64,000 nucleotides of DNA from Thermocrispum agreste DSM 44070 (lineage in GTDB: Bacteria > Actinomycetota > Actinomycetes > Mycobacteriales > Pseudonocardiaceae): contig NZ_KE386604.1 of assembly GCF_000427905.1 (NCBI RefSeq), positions 858,886-922,885 on the forward strand. The letters are read 5' to 3'. Position numbers and translations under genes: made by a program. Shown here in pieces: positions 16,573 to 25,298 of this stretch. Numbering within the stretch: the stretch's first letter is position 1; each line of letters opens with the position of its first letter. Below the pieces are notes generated by a model that searched no databases, had not been told where the DNA came from, and was given only the letters and a program-made list of their open reading frames with translations.

Positions 16573-18135
16573 GTGCGCGTGCCCGTGCCCACGCTTCCCA
16601 CCCGGCTGCCCGAGATCAGCGTCGCTGACCGGCAACGCCGGGGTGTGCCGGTGGTTCGACTCGTCCGGGCGGCCGACGACGAGGCCGACGCGGGCGACAG
16701 CACCGGCAGTACCGAGAATCCCGGCGCCGCAGGCGCCGCGTCCGGCGAGCCGGGGGAGGCGGGAGCGAGCGGGCTGTGGACCCCGCGTCAGGTGCCCGCC
16801 GAGTGGACGCCCGGCGGTGCGCTGACCGGGAAAGCGGGCGAGGTGCACGCGCTCGGCAACCCGGCGCGGTGGCTGCTGGGAATCGGCAGCGATCCGCACA
16901 AGCCGTCGGCGTGGCGGACCGCGGGCGGGGCGCTGGCCCGCGCGGTCGACGCCGATCTCGCCAAGCGCGCCGGTTCGGTGTCCCGCACGCAGCGTTCGCT
17001 GCAGGTCAGCTTGCCCGCGGACCTGCCGGAGGAGTGCGTGCGCGCGTTCGTGTTCGGCGTGACGCTCGGCGGGTACCGCTTCGCGGTCACCGGCGAACGG
17101 GCCAAACCCAGCCTGCACGGTGTCGTGCTGCTCGGTGCGCAGGAGCTGGCCGAGCAGGTGACCGAGGCGGCGCGGCTCGCCGCGGCCACGGCGCTGGCCC
17201 GCGACCTGGCGAACAGCCCGTCGAACGTCAAGGACCCGGCGTGGCTGGCCGGCACCGCCGAACGCGTCGCGCGGGACGTCCCCGGCTTGCGGGTGACGGT
17301 GCGCGACGAGAACTGGCTGGCCGAGCACAAGTTCGGCGGGATCCTGGCCGTCGGCGGTGGCTCCACCCGCCCGCCGCGGCTCATCGAGCTCGCCTACCGG
17401 CCACGGAACGCCTCGGCGCATCTGCTCCTGGTCGGCAAGGGCATCACGTTCGACACCGGTGGGTTGTCCATCAAGCCCGTCGACGGCATGCACCTGATGC
17501 GCACCGACATGTCCGGCGGGGCCGCGGTGATCGCCGCCGTGCGGGCCATCGCGCAGGCCAAGGTGCCGGTGCGGGTGACCGGCCTGGTCCCGGCAGCGGA
17601 GAACCACGTGTCCGGGTCGTCGTACCGACCGGGCGACGTAGTGCGGCACTACGGCGGCACCACGACCGAAGTGGGCAACACCGACGCCGAGGGGCGGATG
17701 GTGCTCGCCGACGCCCTCGCCTACGGCGTGGAGAAGTTCCGGCCCGACGTCGTGGTGGACGTGGCGACGTTGACCGGGGCGATCAAGGTCGCGCTGGGCC
17801 TGCGGCACGGCGCGGTGTTCGCCAACGACGACGAGCTGGCCGAGCGAGTGCGGTCGGCGGGGGAGCGGGTCGGCGAGGCGTGGTGGCGGATGCCGCTGAT
17901 CGAGGACCACGCCGACGCGGTGCGCAGCGAGATCGCCGATGTCCGCCAGGCCCCGGAAGGACCTGGCGGAGTGACCGCGGCCCTGTTCCTCCGCGAGTTC
18001 GTGGGCGGGTTGCCGTGGGCGCATCTGGACATCGCGGGCGCGGCGCGCGCGGACAAGCCGTACGACGACGTGACCCCCGGCGGCACAGGTTTCGCCGCCC
18101 GGACTCTGGTGGAGTTCGCCGCCGGTTACGCGTAA
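16573..18135 (+). CDS. M17 leucyl aminopeptidase
   Basis: 520 residues. The C-terminal two-metal domain has KGITFDTGGLSIKP (Lys and Asp ligands), MRTDMSGGAAVI and NTDAEGRMVLADALAY (Asp/Glu/Arg), the PepA signature. The N-terminal ~150 residues are more variable with a low-complexity stretch (GSTENPGAAGAASGEPGEAG). It removes N-terminal residues from peptides in the cytosol, and some homologues bind DNA. GTG at 16573 follows AAAGGAAG by 12 bases; the true start is uncertain by a few codons. Confidence 0.92.
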   Translation: MRVPVPTLPTRLPEISVADRQRRGVPVVRLVRAADDEADAGDSTGSTENPGAAGAASGEPGEAGASGLWTPRQVPAEWTPGGALTGKAGEVHALGNPARWLLGIGSDPHKPSAWRTAGGALARAVDADLAKRAGSVSRTQRSLQVSLPADLPEECVRAFVFGVTLGGYRFAVTGERAKPSLHGVVLLGAQELAEQVTEAARLAAATALARDLANSPSNVKDPAWLAGTAERVARDVPGLRVTVRDENWLAEHKFGGILAVGGGSTRPPRLIELAYRPRNASAHLLLVGKGITFDTGGLSIKPVDGMHLMRTDMSGGAAVIAAVRAIAQAKVPVRVTGLVPAAENHVSGSSYRPGDVVRHYGGTTTEVGNTDAEGRMVLADALAYGVEKFRPDVVVDVATLTGAIKVALGLRHGAVFANDDELAERVRSAGERVGEAWWRMPLIEDHADAVRSEIADVRQAPEGPGGVTAALFLREFVGGLPWAHLDIAGAARADKPYDDVTPGGTGFAARTLVEFAAGYA

Positions 18136-18174
18136 GCGCCCGGGCTTCCGGTTCGAGCCCGGTTCTCAGGCGCG

Positions 18175-18192
18175 GGCAGGCACGTGCCTGCC
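18175..18192. terminator. Perfect 18-bp palindrome after the aminopeptidase gene
   Basis: GGCAGGCACGTGCCTGCC, 39 bases past the stop, folds to a 7-bp stem with ACGT loop. It serves either direction between the convergent aminopeptidase and methyltransferase genes. Confidence 0.5.
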
Positions 18193-18202
18193 GATCCCCG
18201 AG

Positions 18203-18300
18203 CGGTCCGTCCCGGGGCGTCTCGGGCCGCCCACGTGCTGCAGCACCAGGGAGTGCTGCAGCGCCGGTCCGTCCCCCGGGCGTCTCGGGCTGCCCAGCGC
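18203..18300. repeat. Two ~62-bp imperfect repeats
   Basis: CGGTCCGTCCCGGGGCGTCT begins at 18203 and CGGTCCGTCCCCCGGGCGTC at 18265; each is followed by CGGGC(C/T)GCCCA. The perfect hairpin at 18237-18262 lies between them. Confidence 0.7.
18237..18262. terminator. 10-bp stem hairpin
   Basis: GCTGCAGCAC-CAGGGA-GTGCTGCAGC is a perfect 10-bp stem, 40 bases beyond the methyltransferase stop on the minus strand; probable terminator for that gene and backup for the aminopeptidase gene. Confidence 0.6.
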
Positions 18301-18303
18301 GGC

Positions 18304-18942
18304 TCAGACGGCGAGCCGCGCGGCGGCCAGCAGCCCGCTGCCCACCGGCAGCAGGGCGGGCATCAGCCTTTCGTCCAGCGCCACCGCCCGGGCGACTTCC
18401 CGCAGCGCGGTCGCTTCCGCGTCTCGCCGCGCCCGGTCGCCTGGCCGGTTGGGCTGGCTGAACACGTCGTTGAACGCGATCACCCCGCCGGGCCGGAGCA
18501 GCTGGACCCCTTGCTCGTAGTAGTGGACGTACTCGACCTTGGCGGCGTCCACGAACACCATGTCGTAGCCGCCGGTGGTCAGCCGAGGCAGCACGTCGAC
18601 CGCCCGGCCGAGGATCAACCTGGTGCTGCCCGGCGGGAAGCCGGCTTCCCGGAACGTGGTGCGGGCGGCCCGATGGAACTCCGGCTCGATGTCGATGGAG
18701 GTCAGCACCCCGCCGTCGCCGCGGCCCGCCATGCCGCGGAGCAGGTACAGGCCGCTGACCCCGGCTCCGGTGCCCAGCTCCACGACGGCCTTGGCGCCGA
18801 CCGTGGTGGCCAGGAACCGCAGCGCCGCACCCGTGGACGGCGCGACCGCGGGGCACCCCAGCTCCGCCGCCCTGGCGCGGGCGGCGAGCATCACGTCGTC
18901 ATCCGGCAGGTAGTCGTCGACAGTCTCGGCGGCACTGGTCAC
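18304..18942 (-). CDS. O-methyltransferase (Rv1220c-like)
   Basis: 212 residues, SAM-dependent class [20 protein letters not shown] is motif [15 protein letters not shown] holds the acidic ribose contact, and [18 protein letters not shown] is the metal-dependent O-methyltransferase signature. The substrate is unknown. GTG at 18942 is six bases from TAGCCT, so the mRNA is leaderless. It is divergent to sigE exactly as in M. tuberculosis. Confidence 0.9.
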   Translation of the reverse strand: MTSAAETVDDYLPDDDVMLAARARAAELGCPAVAPSTGAALRFLATTVGAKAVVELGTGAGVSGLYLLRGMAGRGDGGVLTSIDIEPEFHRAARTTFREAGFPPGSTRLILGRAVDVLPRLTTGGYDMVFVDAAKVEYVHYYEQGVQLLRPGGVIAFNDVFSQPNRPGDRARRDAEATALREVARAVALDERLMPALLPVGSGLLAAARLAV

Positions 18943-18948
18943 TCGTGC

Positions 18949-18954
18949 AGGCTA
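18949..18954 (-). promoter_or_regulatory. -10 box of leaderless methyltransferase transcript
   Basis: TAGCCT on the minus strand with 6 bases to the GTG start; no ribosome site. Confidence 0.55.
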
Positions 18955-19042
18955 GCGCCGCGGCCGGGCAAACCGGTGAAGGCACGGCGCAAGCGCGCAA
19001 GCCGAACACATCCGGCTGGCGCCGGTGACGGCAGGCCCGTCG

Positions 19043-19061
19043 TTCTCAGGCTGCTCTCAGC
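19043..19061 (+). promoter_or_regulatory. Direct-repeat operator candidate upstream of sigE
   Basis: TTCTCAGG (19043-19050) and CTCTCAGC (19054-19061) are octamers 11 bp apart, about one helical turn, 59 bases before the sigE GTG. Mycobacterial sigE is controlled by MprA, an OmpR-family regulator that binds loosely conserved direct octamers. The resemblance is suggestive only. Confidence 0.4.
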
Positions 19062-19119
19062 CGATTTTCACCAGGCTCGTAACGAGGGAGGTCACCCTGG
19101 ACGACAGGGAGGAAGAACC

Positions 19120-19839
19120 GTGGGGGAGGCGTGGGCCGTGCACGATCCGGGAACTACCTCACAGATGGGAACAGAACACGACGATGCGGCGTTGTCCGAA
19201 GTGACAAGCCCGATGGAGGTGCCTCAACTGCACACGACCGCGACTGAGCAGGACGCCCGCATGACCTCTCCGGCCGGTGACGTCGCCGAGATCACCGAGG
19301 ACGCGGCCTGGACGCCGCCGTCATGGGACGAGATCGTGCGCACCCATGCGCCGCGCGTGTACCGGCTGGCCTACCGCCTGACCGGCAACCCGCACGACGC
19401 CGAGGACCTGACCCAGGAGACGTTCATCCGGGTCTTCCGATCGCTGTCGTCGTACAAGCCCGGCACTTTCGAGGGGTGGCTGCACCGCATCACCACCAAC
19501 CTGTTCCTGGACATGGCCCGCCGCCGCTCCCGGGTGCGCATGGAGGGCCTGCCGGAGGACACCGACCGCATCGTGGGCGACGACCCGAGCCCCGAGCAGG
19601 TCTACTCCAACACGCACCTGGATCCGGATCTGCAGGCGGCGCTGGACGAGCTGCCCCCGGAGTTCCGTGCCGCCGTGGTGTTGTGTGACGTGGAAGGCCT
19701 GTCGTACGAGGAGATCGGTGCCACGTTGGGGGTCAAACTCGGTACGGTTAGGAGCAGGATCCACCGAGGGCGCCAAGCGCTGCGTGCAGCACTGGAGCGG
19801 CGCCGAGCCGAGCGACAAAACGTGAGGTCGACAGCATGA
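19120..19839 (+). CDS. sigE: ECF sigma factor SigE
   Basis: 239 residues. Region sigma2 begins near residue 68 ([37 protein letters not shown]). Region sigma4 occupies about 178-230 ([39 protein letters not shown]). It directs RNA polymerase to envelope-stress promoters. The neighbouring rseA-htrA-tatB order matches M. tuberculosis Rv1221-Rv1224. GTG at 19120 has AGGGAGG seven bases upstream; an ATG at 19165 is an alternative start, as mycobacterial sigE also uses several. Confidence 0.95.
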   Translation: MGEAWAVHDPGTTSQMGTEHDDAALSEVTSPMEVPQLHTTATEQDARMTSPAGDVAEITEDAAWTPPSWDEIVRTHAPRVYRLAYRLTGNPHDAEDLTQETFIRVFRSLSSYKPGTFEGWLHRITTNLFLDMARRRSRVRMEGLPEDTDRIVGDDPSPEQVYSNTHLDPDLQAALDELPPEFRAAVVLCDVEGLSYEEIGATLGVKLGTVRSRIHRGRQALRAALERRRAERQNVRSTA

Positions 19840-20498
19840 GCGATGCCCGCCAGAAGCCGGGGCAGCGCCGTCCGCGGCGGTTCGGCCCCAGCGTGCGCTT
19901 GTCGCCGGGCTGGCAGTTGCCCGAGTCGCACCTGTTGCCGGACGCCATCGTCGCCTTCGTCGACGGTGAGCTGTCGGTGGACGCGCACGAACGTGCCGCG
20001 CGGCACCTGATGCGGTGCACTTGCTGCGCCGCAGAGGTCGAGGCGCAGCGGCAGGTGCGGGCCGCCATGCATGCGTGCGATGCGCCCAGCGTTCCCGCCG
20101 GCTTGCTGGCGAGCTTGTACTCGATCCCGAACACCACCGAGCTGTCCGTCATGCCGGACAACCTGGCGGTGGACTCGTCCGGCAGGCTGGTCGCCGTGCA
20201 GCGTCCCGAGCAGGCAGCCAGGCTGGGCGCGAGCAAACCGCTCGGGTCGTCCGCTCCGCTCGGGTCGGATCCCGGCATCGGCGGCCGCCGTGGCCGTCGT
20301 GCGGTGCAGGGCGCGGGCGTGGTGATGTCCGGACTGATGCTGTCCGCGCTGGCGTTCGCCCTCGCCGTGGAGGAGGACGACGAGCCGGCGCCGAACCGGG
20401 TGACGCCGCCGCAGGCGGTGCAGGAGGCCGCCCGCACCTCGACAACCGCGCCGAGCAGCGCTCCGAACGTGGTTCAGCTGGGCGTGCAGCAGCGCTGA
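19836..20498 (+). CDS. rseA: Anti-sigma-E factor RseA (zinc-associated type)
   Basis: 220 residues. The anti-sigma zinc motif His-x3-Cys-x2-Cys is visible as HLMRCTCC, preceded by [19 protein letters not shown]. One membrane segment lies near residues 162-179 ([18 protein letters not shown]), followed by a low-complexity tail outside. It holds SigE inactive until the signal. ATG overlaps the sigE stop by 4 nt. M. tuberculosis RseA is shorter and cytosolic, so the membrane segment here is a difference. Confidence 0.92.
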   Translation: MSDARQKPGQRRPRRFGPSVRLSPGWQLPESHLLPDAIVAFVDGELSVDAHERAARHLMRCTCCAAEVEAQRQVRAAMHACDAPSVPAGLLASLYSIPNTTELSVMPDNLAVDSSGRLVAVQRPEQAARLGASKPLGSSAPLGSDPGIGGRRGRRAVQGAGVVMSGLMLSALAFALAVEEDDEPAPNRVTPPQAVQEAARTSTTAPSSAPNVVQLGVQQR

Positions 20499-20590
20499 GC
20501 GGGAATCCGCGGCGAGAGCGACCAGCGTGCCGGTGGTTCTCCCGCTGTTCCAACGCCGACTTCACCGACGCCCCGGCACACTGAACACTG

Positions 20591-22162
20591 ATGGCGGACA
20601 ATCCCTTCGAGCCCCAGCAGGGCGATCCGGAACGCGGCGGAGGCCCGCGGCTGCAGCCGCGCGGGCTGGAGCGGCCCCCGGTGGATCCGCATGCCGCCGC
20701 GGTGTTCGGCCGTCCGGCGGGCGTGACCGGTCCGTTCGACGAGGAGTACCGTCGCCGCGCCGTGCAGGCCGCGGAACGCCCCGGCACGAGGCCGGCCCCT
20801 CCTCCGCCGTCGTTGGCGGAGGCGTTCGGCCCTACCCCGGACGACCGCGGCGTGGTGCTGCAGCGCCCGCCGGATGACGAAGGCGAGCAGGACGAAGCCA
20901 CGTATCGGCCGACGCGGAAGACGCTGTGGGGCAAGCAGGATGATCCGTGGCGCAACCCCGGCTCACCGGTCGCGTTGAGCGAGCCCGCATTGCGCGAGGA
21001 CGCGGACGACGAGGACGACAGGCCGCAGCGGCGTCGTGCTTCGGCGCTGTCGCTGAGCGAGATCGTGCTGGGTGGCAGGCTGCGGCGCAGCGCCGCCGTG
21101 GTGTGCGTGGTGGTGGTCCTGCTGGTGGGCGCGATCGGCGGTGCGGTCGGTTGGTACATCGCCGACCAGAGCAACGAGCTGGGCAAAGAGGTCACGCTGG
21201 CGCAAGTGGGCTCCGGCAAGCAACGCCCGCCCGGCTCGGTGGCCGCGACCGTGCAGGAAGTGGTTCCCGCGGTGGTCTCCATCGAGATCCGGACCGGGTC
21301 GGCCGGCGGCGTCGGGTCCGGTGTGGTGATCGAGGAAGACGGCTACATCATCACCAACGACCACGTGGTGGCGCCCGCCGCCGAGGACGACGACGCGAAG
21401 CTCACCGCGGTGTTCACCGACGGCACCCGCGCGCCGGCCAAGATCGTCGGGCGGGACCCGAAGACCGACCTGGCGGTCATCAAGGTCAACGTGCGCAACC
21501 CGACCGTCATCCGGATCGGCAAGTCGGCCGACCTGGCACCCGGTGATCCGGTGATCGCGGTGGGCTCGCCCTTCGGGCTGGAGAACACCGTCACGGTCGG
21601 CGTGGTCAGTGCGGTCAACCGGCCGATCAGCGCGCCGAGCGAAAGCGGCGAGGGGACTGTCGTCTACGACGCGATCCAGACCGACGCGGCGATCAACCCG
21701 GGCAACTCGGGGGGTGCGCTGGTGGACGCCCGTGGCGCATTGGTCGGCATCAACTCGCTGATCCGCACGGTGAGCAACGAACGCCAGGAAGGCGGCAGCA
21801 TCGGCCTCGGCTTCGCCATCCCGGTCGACCAGGCCATCAAGATCGCCGAGGCGCTGATCGCCGACGGCAAGGTCGCGCATCCCGAGCTGGGTGTGCAGGC
21901 CGCGTCGGTGGCGGCCAACACCTCGGAGGGCGCCCGGGTGCAGAACGTGGTCCCGAACAGCGCCGCCGACCGCGCCGGGATCAGGGAGGGCGACGTGATC
22001 GTCCGGGTCGGCGAGCGCATGGTGCGCAACGCCGCCGAGCTGACCGTGGCGGTGCGAGCGCACGAGGTGGGTCAGCGGGTGCCGATCAAACTGGTGCGGG
22101 GCGGACGGGAAATCGTCACGACTGCCAAACTGGGGTCGGACGATCCGAACGCCGGCCGCTAG
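20591..22162 (+). CDS. htrA: Membrane-anchored serine protease HtrA
   Basis: 523 residues. A cytosolic charged N-terminal region of ~165 residues is followed by one membrane segment (AVVCVVVVLLVGAIGGAVGW), a trypsin-like domain and a C-terminal PDZ domain (GARVQNVVPNSAADRAGIRE). The catalytic triad is His ~257 (TNDHVV), Asp ~293 (KTDLAVIKV) and Ser ~373 (NPGNSGGALVD). It degrades misfolded envelope proteins and is part of the SigE response. Confidence 0.95.
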   Translation: MADNPFEPQQGDPERGGGPRLQPRGLERPPVDPHAAAVFGRPAGVTGPFDEEYRRRAVQAAERPGTRPAPPPPSLAEAFGPTPDDRGVVLQRPPDDEGEQDEATYRPTRKTLWGKQDDPWRNPGSPVALSEPALREDADDEDDRPQRRRASALSLSEIVLGGRLRRSAAVVCVVVVLLVGAIGGAVGWYIADQSNELGKEVTLAQVGSGKQRPPGSVAATVQEVVPAVVSIEIRTGSAGGVGSGVVIEEDGYIITNDHVVAPAAEDDDAKLTAVFTDGTRAPAKIVGRDPKTDLAVIKVNVRNPTVIRIGKSADLAPGDPVIAVGSPFGLENTVTVGVVSAVNRPISAPSESGEGTVVYDAIQTDAAINPGNSGGALVDARGALVGINSLIRTVSNERQEGGSIGLGFAIPVDQAIKIAEALIADGKVAHPELGVQAASVAANTSEGARVQNVVPNSAADRAGIREGDVIVRVGERMVRNAAELTVAVRAHEVGQRVPIKLVRGGREIVTTAKLGSDDPNAGR

Positions 22163-22209
22163 GCTGGTGCTGGCTGGGCAGCCACCTTCTGCGCAAGGAC
22201 GGTGCGTCG

Positions 22210-22605
22210 ATGTTCGAGAGTGTGAGCTGGGGCGAAGTCCTCGTGCTGATCGTCGCGGCGTTGTTCATTCTCGGCCCGGAGCGCCTGCCGGAGGCGATGT
22301 CGTGGGTCGGCCGCACGGTGCGCAAGGTGCGGGAGTTCGCCGTGGGGGCGCGAGAGCAGCTCCGCCAGGAGATCGGGCCGGAGTACGAGCAGTTCCGCCA
22401 GCCCATCGAGGACCTGCGCCAGCTGCGCAACTTCAACCCGCGCCGGATCGTCACCCAGCACCTGTTCGACGGGGACGACGACCCGCTCGGCCTCAACGAG
22501 ACGGTGAATCACATCAACGGCTCGTCGACGCCGAAACCGCAGCGCAGGGAGATCGAACCGTTGAGCCCGGGGGAGAAGCCCCCGGTCGATCCGGATGCCA
22601 CCTAG
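22210..22605 (+). CDS. tatB: Sec-independent translocase subunit TatB
   Basis: 131 residues starting MFESVSWGEVLVLIVAALFI, one membrane segment, then LGPERLPEAMSWVGRTVRKV and an amphipathic helix (EFAVGAREQLRQEIGPEYEQ). These are TatB features for twin-arginine export of folded proteins. TAGGCT at 22160-22165 may give it its own promoter. A terminator-type hairpin lies inside the last codons, and the 3' end is copied in a 171-bp tandem duplication. Confidence 0.92.
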   Translation: MFESVSWGEVLVLIVAALFILGPERLPEAMSWVGRTVRKVREFAVGAREQLRQEIGPEYEQFRQPIEDLRQLRNFNPRRIVTQHLFDGDDDPLGLNETVNHINGSSTPKPQRREIEPLSPGEKPPVDPDAT

Positions 22606-22873
22606 GAGGGCGGGCTGGCTGATTTGCCGGGTGGCGGGGCGGTTGCCGGGCTGCTGGGCGGTGGGACGGTTGTCGAATCGGGCGTGGGCTGGTTCGCGGC
22701 GCTGATGCCGCAGCGCGGGTCGATTGAACCGTTGTGTCTGGGGGAGAAGTCCGCGGTCGATCTGGATGCCATCTAGGAGGGCGGGCTGGCTGGTCTGTCG
22801 GGTGGCGGGGCGGTTGCCGGGTTGCTGGGCGGTGGGACGGTTGTCGAATCGGGCGTGGGCTGGTTCGCGGCGC
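22537..22873. repeat. 171-bp tandem duplication spanning the tatB stop
   Basis: Copy 1 is 22537-22707 and copy 2 runs from 22708 to about 22873. Both begin CCGCAGCGC, run through the tatB C-terminal codons, the TAG stop and AGGAGGGCGGGCTGGCTG, and end GGTTCGCGGCGC. Copy 2 has about a dozen base changes, several in the former coding part, so it is older than a fresh assembly error. Confidence 0.92.
22567..22585 (+). terminator. Hairpin inside the tatB 3' coding end
   Basis: CCGGGGG-AGAAG-CCCCCGG is a 7-bp stem within the last 13 codons of tatB. In the second copy of the duplication the stem is broken by substitutions. Confidence 0.5.
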
Positions 22874-23029
22874 CACCAGACACGGACAGGTTCGCAGCGT
22901 CGGATGCGTGCCCCGGGCCATCGCCGGGGTCGTTCGTCCGTCAGTCCGCGCCAGATCTTTGCGCTCGGCACCTTGCCGCCGGGCAGGCGAGCCCCGCCCG
23001 CTTGCCGGACACCGCGCCCGAGTGCCGGA
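22606..23029. other. Spacer between convergent tatB and mrp
   Basis: 424 bases, mostly the tandem duplication of the tatB end. The remaining ~155 bases near mrp show no gene. Open frames seen across it are by-products of high G+C. Confidence 0.6.
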
Positions 23030-24175
23030 TCAGCGCCGCCCGGCCGGTGTCACGTTGAGCATCATCCCGGCCAGGCCGCGCGCCCGCACCGCCAGCTTCT
23101 CCGCCGCGTTCCGCAGCACCTGGGCCGCCGGGGCATCCGGGTTGGCCAGCACGATCGGCGTGCCGTCGTCGCCGTGCTCACGCAGTTCCGGGTCCAGGGG
23201 AACCTGGCCGAGCAGTGGTACCTCCGCCCCGATCGACTGCGACAGCGAGTCGGCCACCCGTTGCCCACCGCCGGAGCCGAACACCTCGATGCGTCGGCCG
23301 TCGTCGGTCTCCAGCCACGACATGTTCTCGATGACGCCCGCCACCCGCTGCCGGGTCTGCAGCGCGATGGCGCCCGCCCGCTCGGCCACCTCGGCGGCGG
23401 CCTGCTGCGGGGTGGTCACCACCAGGATCTCGGCGTTCGGGATCAGCTGGGCCACCGAGATGGCGATGTCACCGGTGCCGGGCGGCAGGTCGAGCAGCAG
23501 CACGTCCAGGTCGCCCCAGAACACGTCGGCCAGGAACTGCTGCAGCGCGCGGTGCAGCATCGGCCCGCGCCACACCACCGGCGTGTTGCCCGGGGTGAAC
23601 ATACCGATGGAGATGACCTTCACCCCGTGCGCCTGCGGCGGCATGATCATGTCCTGGACCTTGGTCGGCCGGTCGCTGGTGCCCAGCATGCGGGGGATGG
23701 AGTGGCCGTAGATGTCCGCGTCGACCACGCCGACCGACAGCCCGCGCTGGGCCATCGCCGCCGCCAGGTTGACCGTCACCGAGGACTTGCCGACGCCACC
23801 CTTGCCGGAGGCGACGCAGTAGACACGGGTCAGCGAGCCGGGCTGGGCGAACGGGATGAGCGGGTCCTTGGTGTCGCCGCGCAGCTTGCGACGCAGCTCG
23901 GCGCGCTGCTCGTCACTCATCACGTCCAACTCGACCCGGACGTCGCGCACGCCGCCCAGCTTCCGCACCGCCTCGGTGGTGTCGACGGTCAGTCGGTCCT
24001 TCATCGGGCACCCGGCGACGGTGAGGTAGATGCCGACCGTCACGGTGCCGTCGGAACCGACCCGCACGTCCTTCACCATGCCGAGATCGGTGATCGGCTT
24101 GCCGATCTCCGGGTCCTTGACGCCGGAGAGGGCCCTGCGGACGTCGTCGTCGCTGGGCAGCTGAGTGCTGGTCAT
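23030..24175 (-). CDS. mrp: Iron-sulfur cluster carrier Mrp/ApbC
   Basis: 381 residues. The N-terminal ~90 residues are a MIP18/DUF59 domain (KDPEIGKPITDLGMVKDVRV; VAGCPMKD). The P-loop ATPase follows: GKGGVGKSSVTVNLAAAMA with the deviant Walker A of the Mrp/MinD group, VDADIYGHSIPRMLG and LLDLPPGTGD. It binds and transfers Fe-S clusters to apoproteins. TAGCAT six bases before the ATG makes the transcript leaderless. Confidence 0.94.
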   Translation of the reverse strand: MTSTQLPSDDDVRRALSGVKDPEIGKPITDLGMVKDVRVGSDGTVTVGIYLTVAGCPMKDRLTVDTTEAVRKLGGVRDVRVELDVMSDEQRAELRRKLRGDTKDPLIPFAQPGSLTRVYCVASGKGGVGKSSVTVNLAAAMAQRGLSVGVVDADIYGHSIPRMLGTSDRPTKVQDMIMPPQAHGVKVISIGMFTPGNTPVVWRGPMLHRALQQFLADVFWGDLDVLLLDLPPGTGDIAISVAQLIPNAEILVVTTPQQAAAEVAERAGAIALQTRQRVAGVIENMSWLETDDGRRIEVFGSGGGQRVADSLSQSIGAEVPLLGQVPLDPELREHGDDGTPIVLANPDAPAAQVLRNAAEKLAVRARGLAGMMLNVTPAGRR

Positions 24176-24181
24176 GGGCCC

Positions 24182-24204
24182 ATGCTACGAGTCGGGCGTA
24201 GCAT
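24182..24204. promoter_or_regulatory. Palindromic divergent promoter mrp/slipin
   Basis: ATGCTAC (24182-24188) and GTAGCAT (24198-24204) are perfect 7-bp inverted arms 9 bases apart. Each arm contains TAGCAT, a -10 sequence: on the minus strand 6 bases before the mrp ATG, on the plus strand 17 bases before the slipin ATG. The two promoters thus face away from a shared symmetric core. Confidence 0.55.
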
Positions 24205-24221
24205 CGAGGCCAGGTGGTGAG

Positions 24222-25049
24222 ATGGACGTCATCCTGTACGTTCTCATCGGCCTCGTAGTGCTCGCCGGCGTGGCCGCCACTGGCCTGCGCACCGTCCAGC
24301 AGTACGAACGCGGGCTGGTCTTCCGCTTCGGCCGGGTCCACCGCGAGCCGCGGGAACCGGGATTGAGGTTCGTCGTCCCAGTCGTCGACCGCATGCGCAA
24401 AGTCAGCATGCAGGTGGTCACGTTGCCGATCCCGGCGCAGGACGGCATCACCCGGGACAACGTCACGGTGCGGGTGGACGCGGTCGTCTACTTCAAGGTG
24501 ATCGACCCGGTGCGAGCGGTGGTGAGCGTGGAGGACTACCGCTTCGCGGTGTCCCAGGTGGCGCAGACCTCGCTGCGCCGGATCATCGGCGAAAGCGACC
24601 TGGACGACCTGCTGTCCAACCGGGAACGGCTCAACCAGGGCCTGGAGCTGATGATCGACAGCCCGGCGCTGGACTGGGGCATCCACATCGACCGAGTGGA
24701 GATCAAGGACGTCGCCCTGCCCGAAGGCATGAAGCGGGCCATCGCCAGGCAGGCGGAAGCGGAACGCGACCGGCGGGGCAGGGTGATCGCCGCCGAGGGT
24801 GAGCTGCAGGCGTCGGAGAAGCTGGCGCAGGCCGCGCGCCGGATGGCCGACACGCCCGCCGCGCTGCAGCTGCGGCTGCTGGAAACCGTGGTCGAGGTGG
24901 CCGCCGAGAAGAATTCCACCCTGGTGCTGCCATTTCCGGTGGAGCTGGTGCGATACCTGGACGCGCGCACCGCAACACCCGGCGGGGAAACGAAATCGGA
25001 CCGTGATGAAGCGGCCGTCCGGGCGAATTTTCCCGGCGGGGGCGAATGA
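24222..25049 (+). CDS. SPFH/band-7 slipin-type membrane protein
   Basis: 275 residues. An N-terminal hydrophobic segment (MDVILYVLIGLVVLAGVAAT) is followed by the band-7 domain (TVQQYERGLVFRFGRVHREP, DNVTVRVDAVVYFKVIDPVR) and a helical region (IARQAEAERDRRGRVIAAEG) that drives oligomerisation. It is a stomatin-like scaffold organising membrane patches. Slipins often pair with NfeD proteases, but none is adjacent here. Confidence 0.9.
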   Translation: MDVILYVLIGLVVLAGVAATGLRTVQQYERGLVFRFGRVHREPREPGLRFVVPVVDRMRKVSMQVVTLPIPAQDGITRDNVTVRVDAVVYFKVIDPVRAVVSVEDYRFAVSQVAQTSLRRIIGESDLDDLLSNRERLNQGLELMIDSPALDWGIHIDRVEIKDVALPEGMKRAIARQAEAERDRRGRVIAAEGELQASEKLAQAARRMADTPAALQLRLLETVVEVAAEKNSTLVLPFPVELVRYLDARTATPGGETKSDRDEAAVRANFPGGGE

Positions 25050-25298
25050 ACGAAGATTGCCTGCTCCAACTGCTGGTATGCGGTCGGGGGAAAATGGCCA
25101 CGCCGGGAAAAGTAACGCATGCATAACCATTGCCGAACGCTTGTTGCGCAGGCGGCGGCGTCGCTTCGGGCTGCGCGGGCAGGCGTTAGACCGGTCACTC
25201 ACCCGCGCCGACGGCTTCTCGGCACGCGGTCACGGATGGATACTGCACGGTAACCAACCGGGAGTTGTCCCCAGCAGGTTCGAGCCCGAAGGAGTGCC

